A model generated the notes under the pieces. It had not been told where the DNA came from. It saw only the letters and a list, made by a program, of their open reading frames with translations, and searched no databases. Position numbers and translations under genes: made by a program. DNA of 23,423 nucleotides from an uncultured Gemella sp. (GTDB lineage Bacteria > Bacillota > Bacilli > Staphylococcales > Gemellaceae): contig USNF01000015.1 of the NCBI GenBank assembly GCA_900555985.1, forward strand, positions 1 to 23,423, in the 5' to 3' direction. Shown here piece by piece: positions 1-5,075 of the stretch (its first letter is position 1; each line of letters opens with the position of its first letter).

Positions 1-161
1 ATATTAATAGCACTTTGGTTTCTACTATTCACATCACATATAAAAAAAAATTAATATATTTTTATTGTGGTGGACGAAACCTGTTTACCAGATTACTATC
101 GTAATCTTTATATATTAATATAAGAAGAGAAAACTTTTTATATAATTTTATAAAAAAGTTC

Positions 162-190
162 TTGACACAATTCTCTCTTTATATTAATAT
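162..190 (+). promoter_or_regulatory. Sigma-70-type promoter of small RNA module 1
   Basis: TTGACA (162-167) is followed after 17 bp by TAATAT (185-190), close to the bacterial housekeeping consensus. Transcription would begin near 197, exactly at the 5' arm of a strong hairpin. There is no ORF behind it, only a terminator about 130 bp downstream, so it probably drives a short RNA. Confidence 0.6.
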
Positions 191-196
191 ATATAT

Positions 197-378
197 TGTA
201 AGGAAGAGCTGGCCTCACAGAATATCCACACTCTTCTCTTACACTATTTCATGTGCTCAATATATATAGTCCTTTGGTGCATAGTGAAATATCTCCTTAT
301 AATATTAAATACGCAAAAATGACTTCTTGGTTATGTTTCTACTCACCACCTTTCGGCATAACTAAAGAAGTCTTTTTG
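197..378 (+). ncRNA. Candidate small RNA, module 1
   Basis: The predicted transcript starts with a hairpin whose arms are 197-208 and 231-243 (12 pairs, one bulge). A second pairing, TATTTCA with TGAAATA, lies in the middle, and the transcript ends in an intrinsic terminator (arms 321-328 with 365-372, extended by GGTTATG/CATAAC, then TTTTTGTTTT). No start codon with a ribosome binding site is present. Module 2 at 431-590 has the same plan, which supports a real pair of RNA genes. I recognise no known RNA family, and the function is unknown. Confidence 0.45.
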
Positions 379-380
379 TT
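321..380 (+). terminator. Intrinsic terminator of module 1
   Basis: GACTTCTT (321-328) pairs with AAGAAGTC (365-372), and the helix continues with GGTTATG/CATAAC. A T-rich tail follows on the + strand. A-rich sequence before the hairpin means it could also terminate on the - strand. Confidence 0.65.
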
Positions 381-430
381 TTATATATTATATATATAAG
401 AAAAGAAATAAAAATTAAAAAAAATAATTC

Positions 431-459
431 TTGACTTCTTATTATATATATATTATTAT
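431..459 (+). promoter_or_regulatory. Sigma-70-type promoter of small RNA module 2
   Basis: TTGACT (431-436), a 17-bp spacer and TATTAT (454-459). The bases before the -35 box (TTC) match the promoter at 162. The predicted start near 466 again coincides with the first arm of a hairpin. Confidence 0.55.
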
Positions 460-465
460 AATAAC

Positions 466-588
466 TGTAAGTATGTTTTAAACCGATTTACATACATTAC
501 ACTTTCTTTTATAAAATAAAATAGAAAAGTTATGAGACCCAAAAGAAAAATACTCTGCTACCATATAGTGGCAGAGCTTTTCTTTTTA
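466..588 (+). ncRNA. Candidate small RNA, module 2
   Basis: A transcript of about 120 nt is bounded by the promoter at 431 and the terminator at 553-576. Its 5' end TGTAAGTATG (466-475) pairs with CATACATTACA (491-501), and module 1 also starts TGTAAG. No ribosome binding site or ORF is visible. It may be a regulatory RNA paralogous in layout to the one at 197-378. I know no family that matches. Confidence 0.45.
553..588 (+). terminator. Intrinsic terminator of module 2
   Basis: CTCTGCTAC (553-561) pairs with GTGGCAGAG (568-576), including one T-G wobble, around a 6-nt loop, followed by a T-rich tract. Confidence 0.75.
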
Positions 589-599
589 TTATATATATA

Positions 600-962
600 T
601 TATATATAAGAGTACTCATATAAAAAAATAATTTAATTAAAAAAAAATAATCTGGCGAGAGATAAAAAGAGATTGTCTTGTTACTAGATTTCTTTTTTAA
701 TTATTATATATAAGAGAGAGAAACAAAAAAATAATTTTCTATGATTGAGTTTTTGATTTTTTCTTATCTATTATTTTTTATATGAAATAAAAAAATGCTT
801 TTTTATATTTTTATTTTAAATAAAATAATTAATTAAAATAAAAAAGCATAAATATACAAAATAGTATTGTTAATATTTTTTATTTAACCCTTATACAAAT
901 TTTGACACTTTTTTTTAAAAAGTCCCATAGAACCATAGGTCACTTTTTGGAGTGTTAAAAAT
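600..962. other. Non-coding AT-rich stretch with a bidirectional hairpin
   Basis: No ORF with a ribosome binding site is seen here. The clearest structure is an imperfect inverted repeat at 795-849: ATGCTTTTTTAT pairs with its complement near the GCAT at 846-849, which could terminate transcription from either side. Around 902-957 a second imperfect inverted repeat pairs ACACT..AAAAAGT with ACTTTTT..AGTGT. TTGACA at 902 has no fitting -10 box. Confidence 0.4.
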
Positions 963-1041
963 AGGATATGCATAAAAAAAACCTTATTTTGTATATCCTG
1001 CGGAGGAAATCAAAAATAAGGTTGAAGTATCTTCAACCTTA
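963..1041 (+). promoter_or_regulatory. Mutually exclusive hairpins (possible RNA switch)
   Basis: AACCTTATTTT (980-990) can pair with AAAATAAGGTT (1013-1023). The latter also forms the left arm of a perfect 11-bp hairpin, 1017-1027 with 1031-1041. AGGATAT (963-969) pairs with ATATCCT (993-999), which competes with the first helix. A GGAGG box lies at 1002-1006 in the loop, but no start codon follows at a normal distance. The geometry resembles an attenuator, but no gene lies directly downstream. Confidence 0.35.
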
Positions 1042-1296
1042 AACATTACTTTATTATGTATATTATAATCACATAAAAAAATTTTTTTTGTAAAAAGTTT
1101 GTGTTGAAATTTACAGAGAGTGTGAAACAACAGAAATAAAATAATAATATATATCTCCCTACGGGAATATATAATAAAAAAAATAAAATATATTTTTTAA
1201 TTAAAATAAATAAAAATCGGGTGGTGAAAAGCCTGATGTTTACTAGATTAAAAAATATATTTATGTAGTGTGTTTTATTTTTATATATAATAGTAA

Positions 1297-1349
1297 TAAG
1301 ATTTGTAGTGAAACAAATCTTACAATTTAATATGTGAAAAATAAATTGT
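1297..1349 (+). repeat. Two adjacent perfect hairpins
   Basis: TAAGATTTGT (1297-1306) pairs with ACAAATCTTA (1313-1322), and ACAATTTA (1322-1329) pairs with TAAATTGT (1342-1349). They stand just before the tandem repeat array and may belong to the same structured transcript or locus. No T-run follows, so neither is an obvious terminator. Confidence 0.45.
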
Positions 1350-1384
1350 TATGTAGTATTTGACCTGAAGGGTAAAGAGCTTGT

Positions 1385-1486
1385 GGGTAAAAGGACGAAG
1401 CTGGTTTATACTGTAACTTTCAGGTAACTTTCAGGTAACTTTCAGGTAACTTTCAGGTAACTTACGGGTAAAAGGACGAAGCTGGT
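1385..1486. repeat. 11-bp tandem repeats inside a longer direct repeat
   Basis: Four perfect copies of AACTTTCAGGT run head to tail from 1415 to 1458, and a fifth diverged copy (AACTTACGGGT) follows at 1459-1469. A direct repeat of about 21 bp flanks the array (1385-1405 and 1466-1486; it contains GGACGAAGCTGG). The 11-bp period is close to one helical turn, as in iterons where a replication or partition protein binds side by side. No initiator gene is recognised nearby, so an origin is only one possibility. A repeat-rich RNA or polymerase slippage are others. Confidence 0.6.
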
Positions 1487-1860
1487 CTGGAATGTATATT
1501 TGGTTTATATCATATCTTTGGGATATCTGGAATATAGTTTTAGCTTATTCTTATGGATAGAATGTCGAAGCTACTTTTATATGTATAGCTTTTATTAAAA
1601 CATATCTTCTTTTTTATTTATATATAAGCATAAGCCTTACGGCTTATATATAATAATATATTCTTTCTCTTATTCTATTATTCTCTTATATTCTTTTTCT
1701 ATATTATACTTTTTTATTTCTTATATTTTTATATAAGGGGAACCCAAAGGCTTTCTTTTCTTAATCAAAGAAAGAAAACTGGAACAAAAGAAAGAAAGTT
1801 TATCGCAATAAACATTTCTTTCTTTTTTAGATATAGAGTAAACCGTTTTTGTATACATAA
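1487..1860 (+). other. Non-coding stretch with serial hairpins
   Basis: No gene is seen. Hairpins include AGCTT..AAGCT enclosing ATTCT..AGAAT (about 1542-1577), ATAAGCC/GGCTTAT (about 1629-1647), and CTTTCTTT/AAAGAAAG (about 1751-1775). The GACGAAGCT-like words of the repeat array recur as GTCGAAGCTAC at about 1563, which suggests this stretch and the array are one structured unit. Confidence 0.35.
1790..1828 (+). terminator. Intrinsic terminator
   Basis: GAAAGAAAGTTTAT (1790-1803) pairs with ATAAAC (1808-1813) and TTTCTTTC (1815-1822), with one bulged A and a CGCA loop, followed by TTTTTT. Confidence 0.7.
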
Positions 1861-1896
1861 CTCTCATCTCTTTTTGAGGTGAGAGCATTTTTTTTT
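1861..1896 (+). terminator. Strong intrinsic terminator
   Basis: CTCTCATCTC (1861-1870) pairs with GAGGTGAGAG (1876-1885), ten pairs with one wobble and a TTTTT loop. A long T-run follows. It insulates the non-coding left part from the genes that start at 2137. Confidence 0.8.
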
Positions 1897-2045
1897 ATAA
1901 TATATATTTTAATATAGAATATATCTAAAATTTCTTATTAAAATATATATTTATTTTTTTTATAAAAATACCAGTAAGCTTAATTTAGTCTTAATAGTAA
2001 AAAAGACTACAGTAGTTTACTGATATTCACAAGGGTATCAAAATT

Positions 2046-2064
2046 CCTTGTATAATAAAGGTGA
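2046..2064 (+). promoter_or_regulatory. Phage-type promoter, copy 1
   Basis: CCTTG-TATAAT-AAA-GGTGA matches the consensus shared by at least 13 sites in this window. No TTGACA-like box lies 16-18 bp upstream. The GGTGA, where the transcript should begin, is the start of a hairpin with a T-run (2061-2090), so early termination or 5'-end protection is possible. Confidence 0.7.
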
Positions 2065-2100
2065 GTGGCTTAATAAGAGCTACTCACTTTTTTATTTTTT
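2061..2100 (+). terminator. Start-site hairpin with T-run (possible attenuator)
   Basis: GTGAGTGGCT (2061-2070) pairs with AGCTACTCAC (2078-2087), then TTTTTTATTTTTTT. It looks like a complete intrinsic terminator placed within about 30 nt of the predicted start and before the first gene at 2137, so this promoter may be attenuated. Confidence 0.55.
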
Positions 2101-2136
2101 TATTTATTTAGTCTTTAATACTGTAGGAGGTATATC

Positions 2137-2373
2137 ATGACTAACACTATCGCAACTAAAGTAGCATTCATTAATGCATTAAGAAACCGTGAAATCTTCA
2201 GCATCAAAAGCTATGATGCTTATGAAGAAAATGGTTGTTTGCAAGTAAACTTCAAAGATAATGAAGGTACTTGGGTTTTAACTAATCCAATCGAAAAAGA
2301 TGAAGCTTGCGAACTTATGAGTAATTTACCAAAACGTCGCCGTCGCATGATGGTACGTGCTTTTGGTATTTAG
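2137..2373 (+). CDS. Small hypothetical protein (78 aa), basic C-terminus
   Basis: The function is unknown. The gene has an ideal ribosome binding site (TAGGAGG, 8 bp before the ATG) and is the first gene after promoter copy 1. The product has a mixed N-terminal part, an acidic middle with a short WVLTNP strand and a very basic tail (KRRRRMMVR), which suggests contact with nucleic acid, though no domain is recognised. Codon use is AT-rich like its neighbours. A second promoter-like site and start-site hairpin overlap and follow its end at 2376-2410, so the next gene may be expressed separately. Confidence 0.75.
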   Translation: MTNTIATKVAFINALRNREIFSIKSYDAYEENGCLQVNFKDNEGTWVLTNPIEKDEACELMSNLPKRRRRMMVRAFGI

Positions 2374-2375
2374 TA

Positions 2376-2394
2376 TTTTTTATTATAATGGTGA
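2376..2394 (+). promoter_or_regulatory. Degenerate phage-type promoter, copy 1b
   Basis: TATTAT-AAT-GGTGA fits the right part of the consensus, but the left CCTTG is replaced by TTTTT. As at other copies a hairpin begins at the GGTGA: TGATATTC pairs with GAGTATCA (about 2391-2408). The gene at 2444 follows. Confidence 0.4.
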
Positions 2395-2443
2395 TATTCT
2401 TAGGAGTATCATCAGTATAATATTTTTATGGGAGGAAAATAAA

Positions 2444-2719
2444 ATGCTATTTAAATATGATAAAGATAAATATTCTTTTATGAATGTATATAAAGAATTA
2501 GGAAAAGAAATATTTAATTATGGTTGGGTTATTAACTATCATAAAGGCGAAGGTTGGGAATATCACGAAAGAGTTATGTCTCTTTCTGAAGTAGAAGGAG
2601 AAATGGCTGTATGTTGGGCTCCTAAAACTAGAATAGAAATTCCTGTAAAAGATTTATCTTTAACTAAAGAAGATGCGATTAAATTTGAGTTAAAAAAAAC
2701 TAATGAAAAAGCTATCTAA
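2444..2719 (+). CDS. Hypothetical protein (91 aa)
   Basis: No family is recognised. The ATG at 2444 is chosen because GGGAGGAAAAT lies just before it; the reading frame stays open further upstream without such a site. The protein starts with a charged KYDKDK stretch and has an aromatic centre (GWVINYHKGEGWEYHE) and an acidic C-terminal half rich in Lys and Glu. It is predicted soluble, with no signal or membrane segment. The next ORF (2703) overlaps its last 17 bases, so the two are probably co-translated. Confidence 0.7.
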   Translation: MLFKYDKDKYSFMNVYKELGKEIFNYGWVINYHKGEGWEYHERVMSLSEVEGEMAVCWAPKTRIEIPVKDLSLTKEDAIKFELKKTNEKAI

Positions 2720-2801
2720 AGAAGATAGTGAATTGTTAAGAGATTTAATAGAAAAGCAAATTCAATTCAAAGAATTAGAGTTTGCTGGCGAATATTGCTA
2801 A
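2703..2801 (+). CDS. Microprotein (32 aa), charged helix
   Basis: A 32-residue ORF, MKKLSKEDSELL to AGEYC, almost entirely helix-forming with alternating charged and hydrophobic residues. It overlaps the previous gene by 17 bases and has no clear ribosome binding site of its own, so translation would depend on coupling. The next gene follows 12 bases later with its own strong site. It could be a small binding partner of a neighbour, but this is only inference. Confidence 0.45.
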   Translation: MKKLSKEDSELLRDLIEKQIQFKELEFAGEYC

Positions 2802-2813
2802 GGAGGAGATACT

Positions 2814-3086
2814 ATGAAGTTTGATAATTTACTTTTTGATAATCTTATTTTACATAATGAAGGAATAACTATTGTTGATTACAATAGTGTAGAAAAAGTA
2901 GACCCAAATTCATGCAGGTTTAGTTTCTTCCACCACTACCCAGTTGGTGGTGGCGTTCTCATTAATTATGTAGAACGCTATTTGGTTCAAGATATGGACG
3001 CTATAAAAAAAGCGTTATATCTTTACACTAGAAATAATGGTAGAAAACGTAATTTGCGTAAAGCATTTTTACTTGCCTGTAAATAA
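2814..3086 (+). CDS. Hypothetical protein (90 aa), basic C-terminus
   Basis: The function is unknown. AAGGAGGAG precedes the ATG. The product has an acidic N-terminal half with a repeated FDNL motif, an aromatic core (FSFFHHYPVGGGV) and a basic tail (RNNGRKRNLRKAF) reminiscent of the Arg-rich tail of the 78-residue protein two genes upstream. It is the last gene before the terminator at 3095, so the unit from 2137 to 3086 has four genes. Confidence 0.72.
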   Translation: MKFDNLLFDNLILHNEGITIVDYNSVEKVDPNSCRFSFFHHYPVGGGVLINYVERYLVQDMDAIKKALYLYTRNNGRKRNLRKAFLLACK

Positions 3087-3094
3087 TAAAATTA

Positions 3095-3140
3095 AAAGAA
3101 ATTATAGAACATATGTTTGTTTTATAATTTCTTTTTTTTA
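3095..3140 (+). terminator. Intrinsic terminator
   Basis: AAAGAAATTATA (3095-3106) pairs with TATAATTTCTTT (3123-3134) and is followed by TTTT. The A-rich left side would also allow function on the other strand. Confidence 0.7.
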
Positions 3141-3189
3141 TTTTATTGTTTAAAGGTTCGCTTCTATTATATATCTGGTAAATGATGTA

Positions 3190-3208
3190 CCTTATATAAT
3201 AGAGGTGA
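3190..3208 (+). promoter_or_regulatory. Phage-type promoter, copy 2
   Basis: CCTTA-TATAAT-AGA-GGTGA. It differs from consensus at the fifth base (A for G). It drives the microprotein pair 3249/3377. A weak TGAAT/ATTCA pairing begins in its GGTGA. Confidence 0.65.
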
Positions 3209-3248
3209 ATTATTTTTTATTTTGTCATTCATGACGGAGGTATAAATC

Positions 3249-3380
3249 ATGAAATTCGTTATCTATGATGCTTTCGTTGAAGGTTTTATTAAAAAAGCTG
3301 TTGTTGAAATTTCTCCAAGAATGTCTTGGGAAAATGCATACAACATCTTTGCTATTTATAATGTGGAGGTTTTACTATGA
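3249..3380 (+). CDS. Microprotein (43 aa)
   Basis: The ORF starts at an ATG 8 bp after GGAGG and ends at a TGA inside an ATGA overlap with the next ORF, a classic coupled arrangement. The sequence (MKFVIYDAFVEGF...IFAIYNVEVLL) is mildly hydrophobic, but no run is long enough to be a sure membrane segment. The function is unknown. It is the first gene after promoter copy 2. Confidence 0.6.
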   Translation: MKFVIYDAFVEGFIKKAVVEISPRMSWENAYNIFAIYNVEVLL

Positions 3381-3496
3381 AATGTAAAAAGAAAAATTAT
3401 GGGTTCGTTCCATTTTGTAAAGTTGTAAAATTAGGCTATAATCGTCGTCGCCAATACATAAAAGCTATGGTTTGGCTTGCACGCCGAGAAGCTTAA
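3377..3496 (+). CDS. Basic microprotein (39 aa)
   Basis: Its ATG overlaps the stop of the preceding ORF (ATGA), and GGAGG lies 8 bp upstream inside that ORF. The product is strongly basic (MKCKKKNYG..., NRRRQYIKAM, LARREA) with two Cys residues, which suggests nucleic-acid or ribosome contact. It is not similar to any ribosomal protein I can identify. The genome's habit of pairing a neutral and a basic microprotein is seen only here. Confidence 0.6.
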   Translation: MKCKKKNYGFVPFCKVVKLGYNRRRQYIKAMVWLARREA

Positions 3497-3557
3497 TCAA
3501 AAAAAACTTTCTACCGTTATAATATGAGGTTAGTATTTAATAGATATTATTAATAAA

Positions 3558-3576
3558 CCTTGTATCATATAGGTGA
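3558..3576 (+). promoter_or_regulatory. Phage-type promoter, copy 3
   Basis: CCTTG-TATCAT-ATA-GGTGA. A degenerate relative (CCG-TTATAATATGAGGT, about 3514-3530) lies about 40 bp upstream. It serves the 19-residue ORF at 3613. Confidence 0.7.
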
Positions 3577-3612
3577 ATAATTTAATTTTGTATTTAAAAC
3601 AGGGAGGTAACT

Positions 3613-3672
3613 ATGGTTTATACTGTAGATATCAAAACTGGAGAAATTATCTCCATCTCCTTCGAAGCTTAG
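3613..3672 (+). CDS. Microprotein or leader peptide (19 aa)
   Basis: A 19-codon ORF with an excellent ribosome binding site (GGGAGG) under promoter copy 3. It encodes a short beta-prone peptide ending ISISFEA. Its last codons and stop form one arm and the loop of a hairpin (CGAAGC-TTAG-GCTTCG), followed by a double-stem terminator. Ribosome position could therefore influence folding, as in leader-peptide attenuation, although no gene follows without a new promoter. It may simply be a very small gene. Confidence 0.5.
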   Translation: MVYTVDIKTGEIISISFEA

Positions 3673-3683
3673 GCTTCGAGGAG

Positions 3684-3732
3684 AAAAAACGTAATGTCGT
3701 TATGCGTGCGACAGTAAAAAAGACGTTTTTTT
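3684..3732 (+). terminator. Terminator with nested stem
   Basis: AAAAAACGT (3684-3692) pairs with ACGTTTTTT (3723-3731). Inside it TGTCG (3695-3699) pairs with CGACA (3709-3713). The T-run of the outer stem completes an intrinsic terminator directly before promoter copy 4. Confidence 0.6.
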
Positions 3733-3738
3733 AAACCA

Positions 3739-3757
3739 CCTTGTATTATATAGGTGA
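3739..3757 (+). promoter_or_regulatory. Phage-type promoter, copy 4
   Basis: CCTTG-TATTAT-ATA-GGTGA, seven bases after a terminator. It drives the 27-residue ORF at 3789 and the first ssb gene. Confidence 0.7.
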
Positions 3758-3788
3758 AGAGTAGCTTAGTTACAGGAGTTACTATAAA

Positions 3789-3872
3789 ATGGGTACTGTA
3801 AACCTTAGCGTCCGAGGCATGGATATGGACGCATTTATTCTTTTAAAAATTTTTCTATCTAATTTATTTTAA
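3789..3872 (+). CDS. Microprotein (27 aa) with hydrophobic tail
   Basis: The ATG is preceded by CAGGAG. The first half is polar (MGTVNLSVRGMDMD) and the second half hydrophobic (AFILLKIFLSNLF), so a membrane-associated peptide is possible. It sits between promoter copy 4 and ssb. A hairpin (GCTGTCTC with GAGATAGC, about 3873-3893) separates it from ssb. It could also be a leader peptide for ssb. Confidence 0.5.
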   Translation: MGTVNLSVRGMDMDAFILLKIFLSNLF

Positions 3873-3910
3873 GCTGTCTCAGGGGGAGATAGCAGAAAAG
3901 GAGTATTCAA

Positions 3911-4315
3911 ATGAACAATATATTTATTATTAAAGGTTATGTAGCGAAATCTTTTGAAGTTAAAACAGCATCTAATGGTAAACAATACGCTACAGGTGCT
4001 ATCGCAGTAGCAACTGGCACTACAACGCCTGATGGCAAAAAACAGTATAACTTCTTGCCGATTAAGGCATTCAATAAAACTGCGGAATTGATGGGCATCC
4101 ATCTTCAACATGGTGATTATGTTGAGGTAAGTGGGCAGTTGTCCATGAACTCCAACTATGTTGATAAGAATGGGAAACAACAGTATGGTACAATGTTTTG
4201 TGCTGTACGCGAGTTTTCTCGCTTGAACCAACGTGAAACAGTTAAACCTCAAGTTGTTGAGCCTGTAGAAGTTGTAGAACCAGTAGTTGAAGTAGCTGGC
4301 TCTACTATCCTCTAA
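3911..4315 (+). CDS. ssb: Single-stranded DNA-binding protein, copy 1
   Basis: An SSB-like OB-fold protein of 134 residues that should coat single-stranded DNA during replication, recombination or repair. Residues 1-105 carry the family pattern: an N-terminal strand (MNNIFIIKGYVAK), the central TGAIAVATG strand, NFLPIKAFNKTAELM, HGDYVEVSGQLSMN and a final strand ending EFSRLN. The tail is short, Val/Glu/Pro-rich and ends GSTIL rather than the acidic DDDIPF-like tip that recruits partners in most bacterial SSBs. The second SSB at 19228 ends ETTIL, so the tip is conserved within this element. AAAGGAG precedes the ATG. The assignment is secure; the partner of the tail is unknown. Confidence 0.9.
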   Translation: MNNIFIIKGYVAKSFEVKTASNGKQYATGAIAVATGTTTPDGKKQYNFLPIKAFNKTAELMGIHLQHGDYVEVSGQLSMNSNYVDKNGKQQYGTMFCAVREFSRLNQRETVKPQVVEPVEVVEPVVEVAGSTIL

Positions 4316-4323
4316 TTAATGCA

Positions 4324-4385
4324 AAAGAAATCATATATGTAAACGGCGGGAGCTAAGAAACATATATGATTTCTTTTTTTTATTT
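4324..4385 (+). terminator. Intrinsic terminator after ssb copy 1
   Basis: A 17-bp perfect stem (4324-4340 with 4360-4376) with a 19-nt loop that contains a GGCGGGAGC patch, then a T-rich tract. Confidence 0.8.
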
Positions 4386-4484
4386 TTTCATATATTATTT
4401 TTCTTTTTTTTCTTTTTATTTAAGAGTAAAAATAGTATATGAAAAAATAAAATTAGTTACCGTAACTAAATATGGTACAGAGTA

Positions 4485-4503
4485 CCTTGTATCATATTGG
4501 TGA
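4485..4503 (+). promoter_or_regulatory. Phage-type promoter, copy 5
   Basis: CCTTG-TATCAT-ATT-GGTGA. No protein gene follows for more than 350 bp; the transcript appears to be a structured RNA ending at 4692. A start-site hairpin TGAGAC/GTCTTA (4501-4506 with 4513-4518) begins in the GGTGA. Confidence 0.7.
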
Positions 4504-4700
4504 GACGGTTTGGTCTTAATTATATCCTTTTTCCTTTTTTATGCTTATATGTTTAATAAAATAAAATCGTCTTCATGATTTTACCTCCTATAATAAATAT
4601 AAATATATAACGAACGTGATATATAAGCATAAAAGATATAATTATAGACCTAAATAAAAAATGGTATAAGAATTTGTGGTGAGTTCTTATATCATTTTTT
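4499..4700 (+). ncRNA. Candidate structured RNA with an anti-Shine-Dalgarno loop
   Basis: Between promoter copy 5 and a terminator lies about 200 nt without a + strand ORF. A long imperfect helix can form: GGTC-TAATTATATC and TTTTATGCTTATAT (about 4513-4551) against ATATAAGCATAAAA and GATATAATTA-GACC (about 4619-4650). The loop exposes CAT..ATTTTACCTCCT (about 4574-4592), the complement of a ribosome binding site plus start codon. The same arrangement recurs at 23227-23244. Either this RNA pairs with mRNA leaders, or the - strand encodes a 7-residue peptide (MKTILFY) with an ideal ribosome binding site. No gene follows on the - strand, so I prefer the RNA reading. Confidence 0.4.
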
Positions 4701-4705
4701 ATTTT
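4661..4705 (+). terminator. Intrinsic terminator of the 4499 RNA
   Basis: ATGGTATAAGAA (4661-4672) pairs with TTCTTATATCAT (4684-4695), with one wobble, followed by a T-rich tract. Confidence 0.7.
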
Positions 4706-4864
4706 TTTAATAAGAAAATATAAATTTATATAGAAAATATATAGATGTAAAAAATGATATTGATTATAGCTATTTTTTAGTATGTAAAAATAATTATAAT
4801 GAGTATCATTGTATTTCGTATATATTTTTCTATATTTTTTTATTATATAAGGAGGTGATGTCCT

Positions 4865-4939
4865 ATGGACATTGCTAATAAACTAGAAGTATGTATGTAT
4901 AATTACTTGTGGGTTCGCCCACGTACCATTCTGTGGTAA
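4865..4939 (+). CDS. Microprotein (24 aa) with perfect ribosome binding site
   Basis: The ORF is preceded by AAGGAGGTGAT, a full-length match to the 16S rRNA 3' end, 5 bp before the ATG. It encodes 24 residues (MDIANKLEV... RPRTILW). The coding sequence contains GTGGG-TTCG-CCCAC, a UUCG-capped hairpin near 4909-4922. It is followed at 4977 by a degenerate phage promoter and the SLOG gene. A leader peptide role is possible, and the strength of the translation signal argues against chance. Confidence 0.5.
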   Translation: MDIANKLEVCMYNYLWVRPRTILW

Positions 4940-4976
4940 GTCAATACAAGACATAGATGCTTCGATGTTTCTGGGT

Positions 4977-4995
4977 CCTTGTATAATAAAGCTAG
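4977..4995 (+). promoter_or_regulatory. Phage-type promoter, copy 6 (degenerate downstream part)
   Basis: CCTTG-TATAAT-AAA-GCTAG keeps the left half but lacks the GGTGA, making it a natural variant for testing the role of that element. It precedes the SLOG gene. A UUCG-capped hairpin (TTTTCTGG with CCAGAAAA, 5004-5023) lies in the leader. Confidence 0.55.
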
Positions 4996-5003
4996 TTTAT
5001 TAT

Positions 5004-5023
5004 TTTTCTGGTTCGCCAGAAAA
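5004..5023 (+). terminator. UUCG-capped leader hairpin
   Basis: TTTTCTGG (5004-5011) and CCAGAAAA (5016-5023) form an 8-bp stem around TTCG. The sequence after it is AT-rich rather than a pure T-run, so this is more likely an mRNA-stabilising leader hairpin than an efficient terminator. Confidence 0.45.
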
Positions 5024-5075
5024 TTAATATATATTTATATTTATTTTTTTAGCCGTAAGACGAAGGAGGTTCACC

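Noticed and set aside
902..930. TTGACA at 902 as a further sigma-70 promoter
   Set aside because: The bases at the proper -10 distance (CCATAG region) do not fit, and the site lies in an imperfect inverted repeat that explains it better.
1415..1469. CRISPR array
   Set aside because: The repeats are 11 bp and directly abut, with no spacers and no cas genes nearby.
1..2045. tRNA genes in the long gene-free left part
   Set aside because: I looked for the TTCGA-type T arm and cloverleaf spacing and saw none on either strand. The TTCG words elsewhere in the window (4909-4922, 5004-5023) are simple tetraloops.
3869..4252. A 127-codon - strand frame opposite ssb copy 1
   Set aside because: It mirrors the coding bias of the real SSB on the + strand and has no ribosome binding site. 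The same holds for the other - strand frames opposite the polymerase, adhesin, SSB and 13200 genes.
4574..4597. A 7-codon - strand gene (MKTILFY) with ideal ribosome binding site as a protein-coding gene
   Set aside because: No gene follows on that strand, and the + strand is bracketed by a promoter and a terminator. I therefore listed it as a property of the RNA but do not exclude translation.
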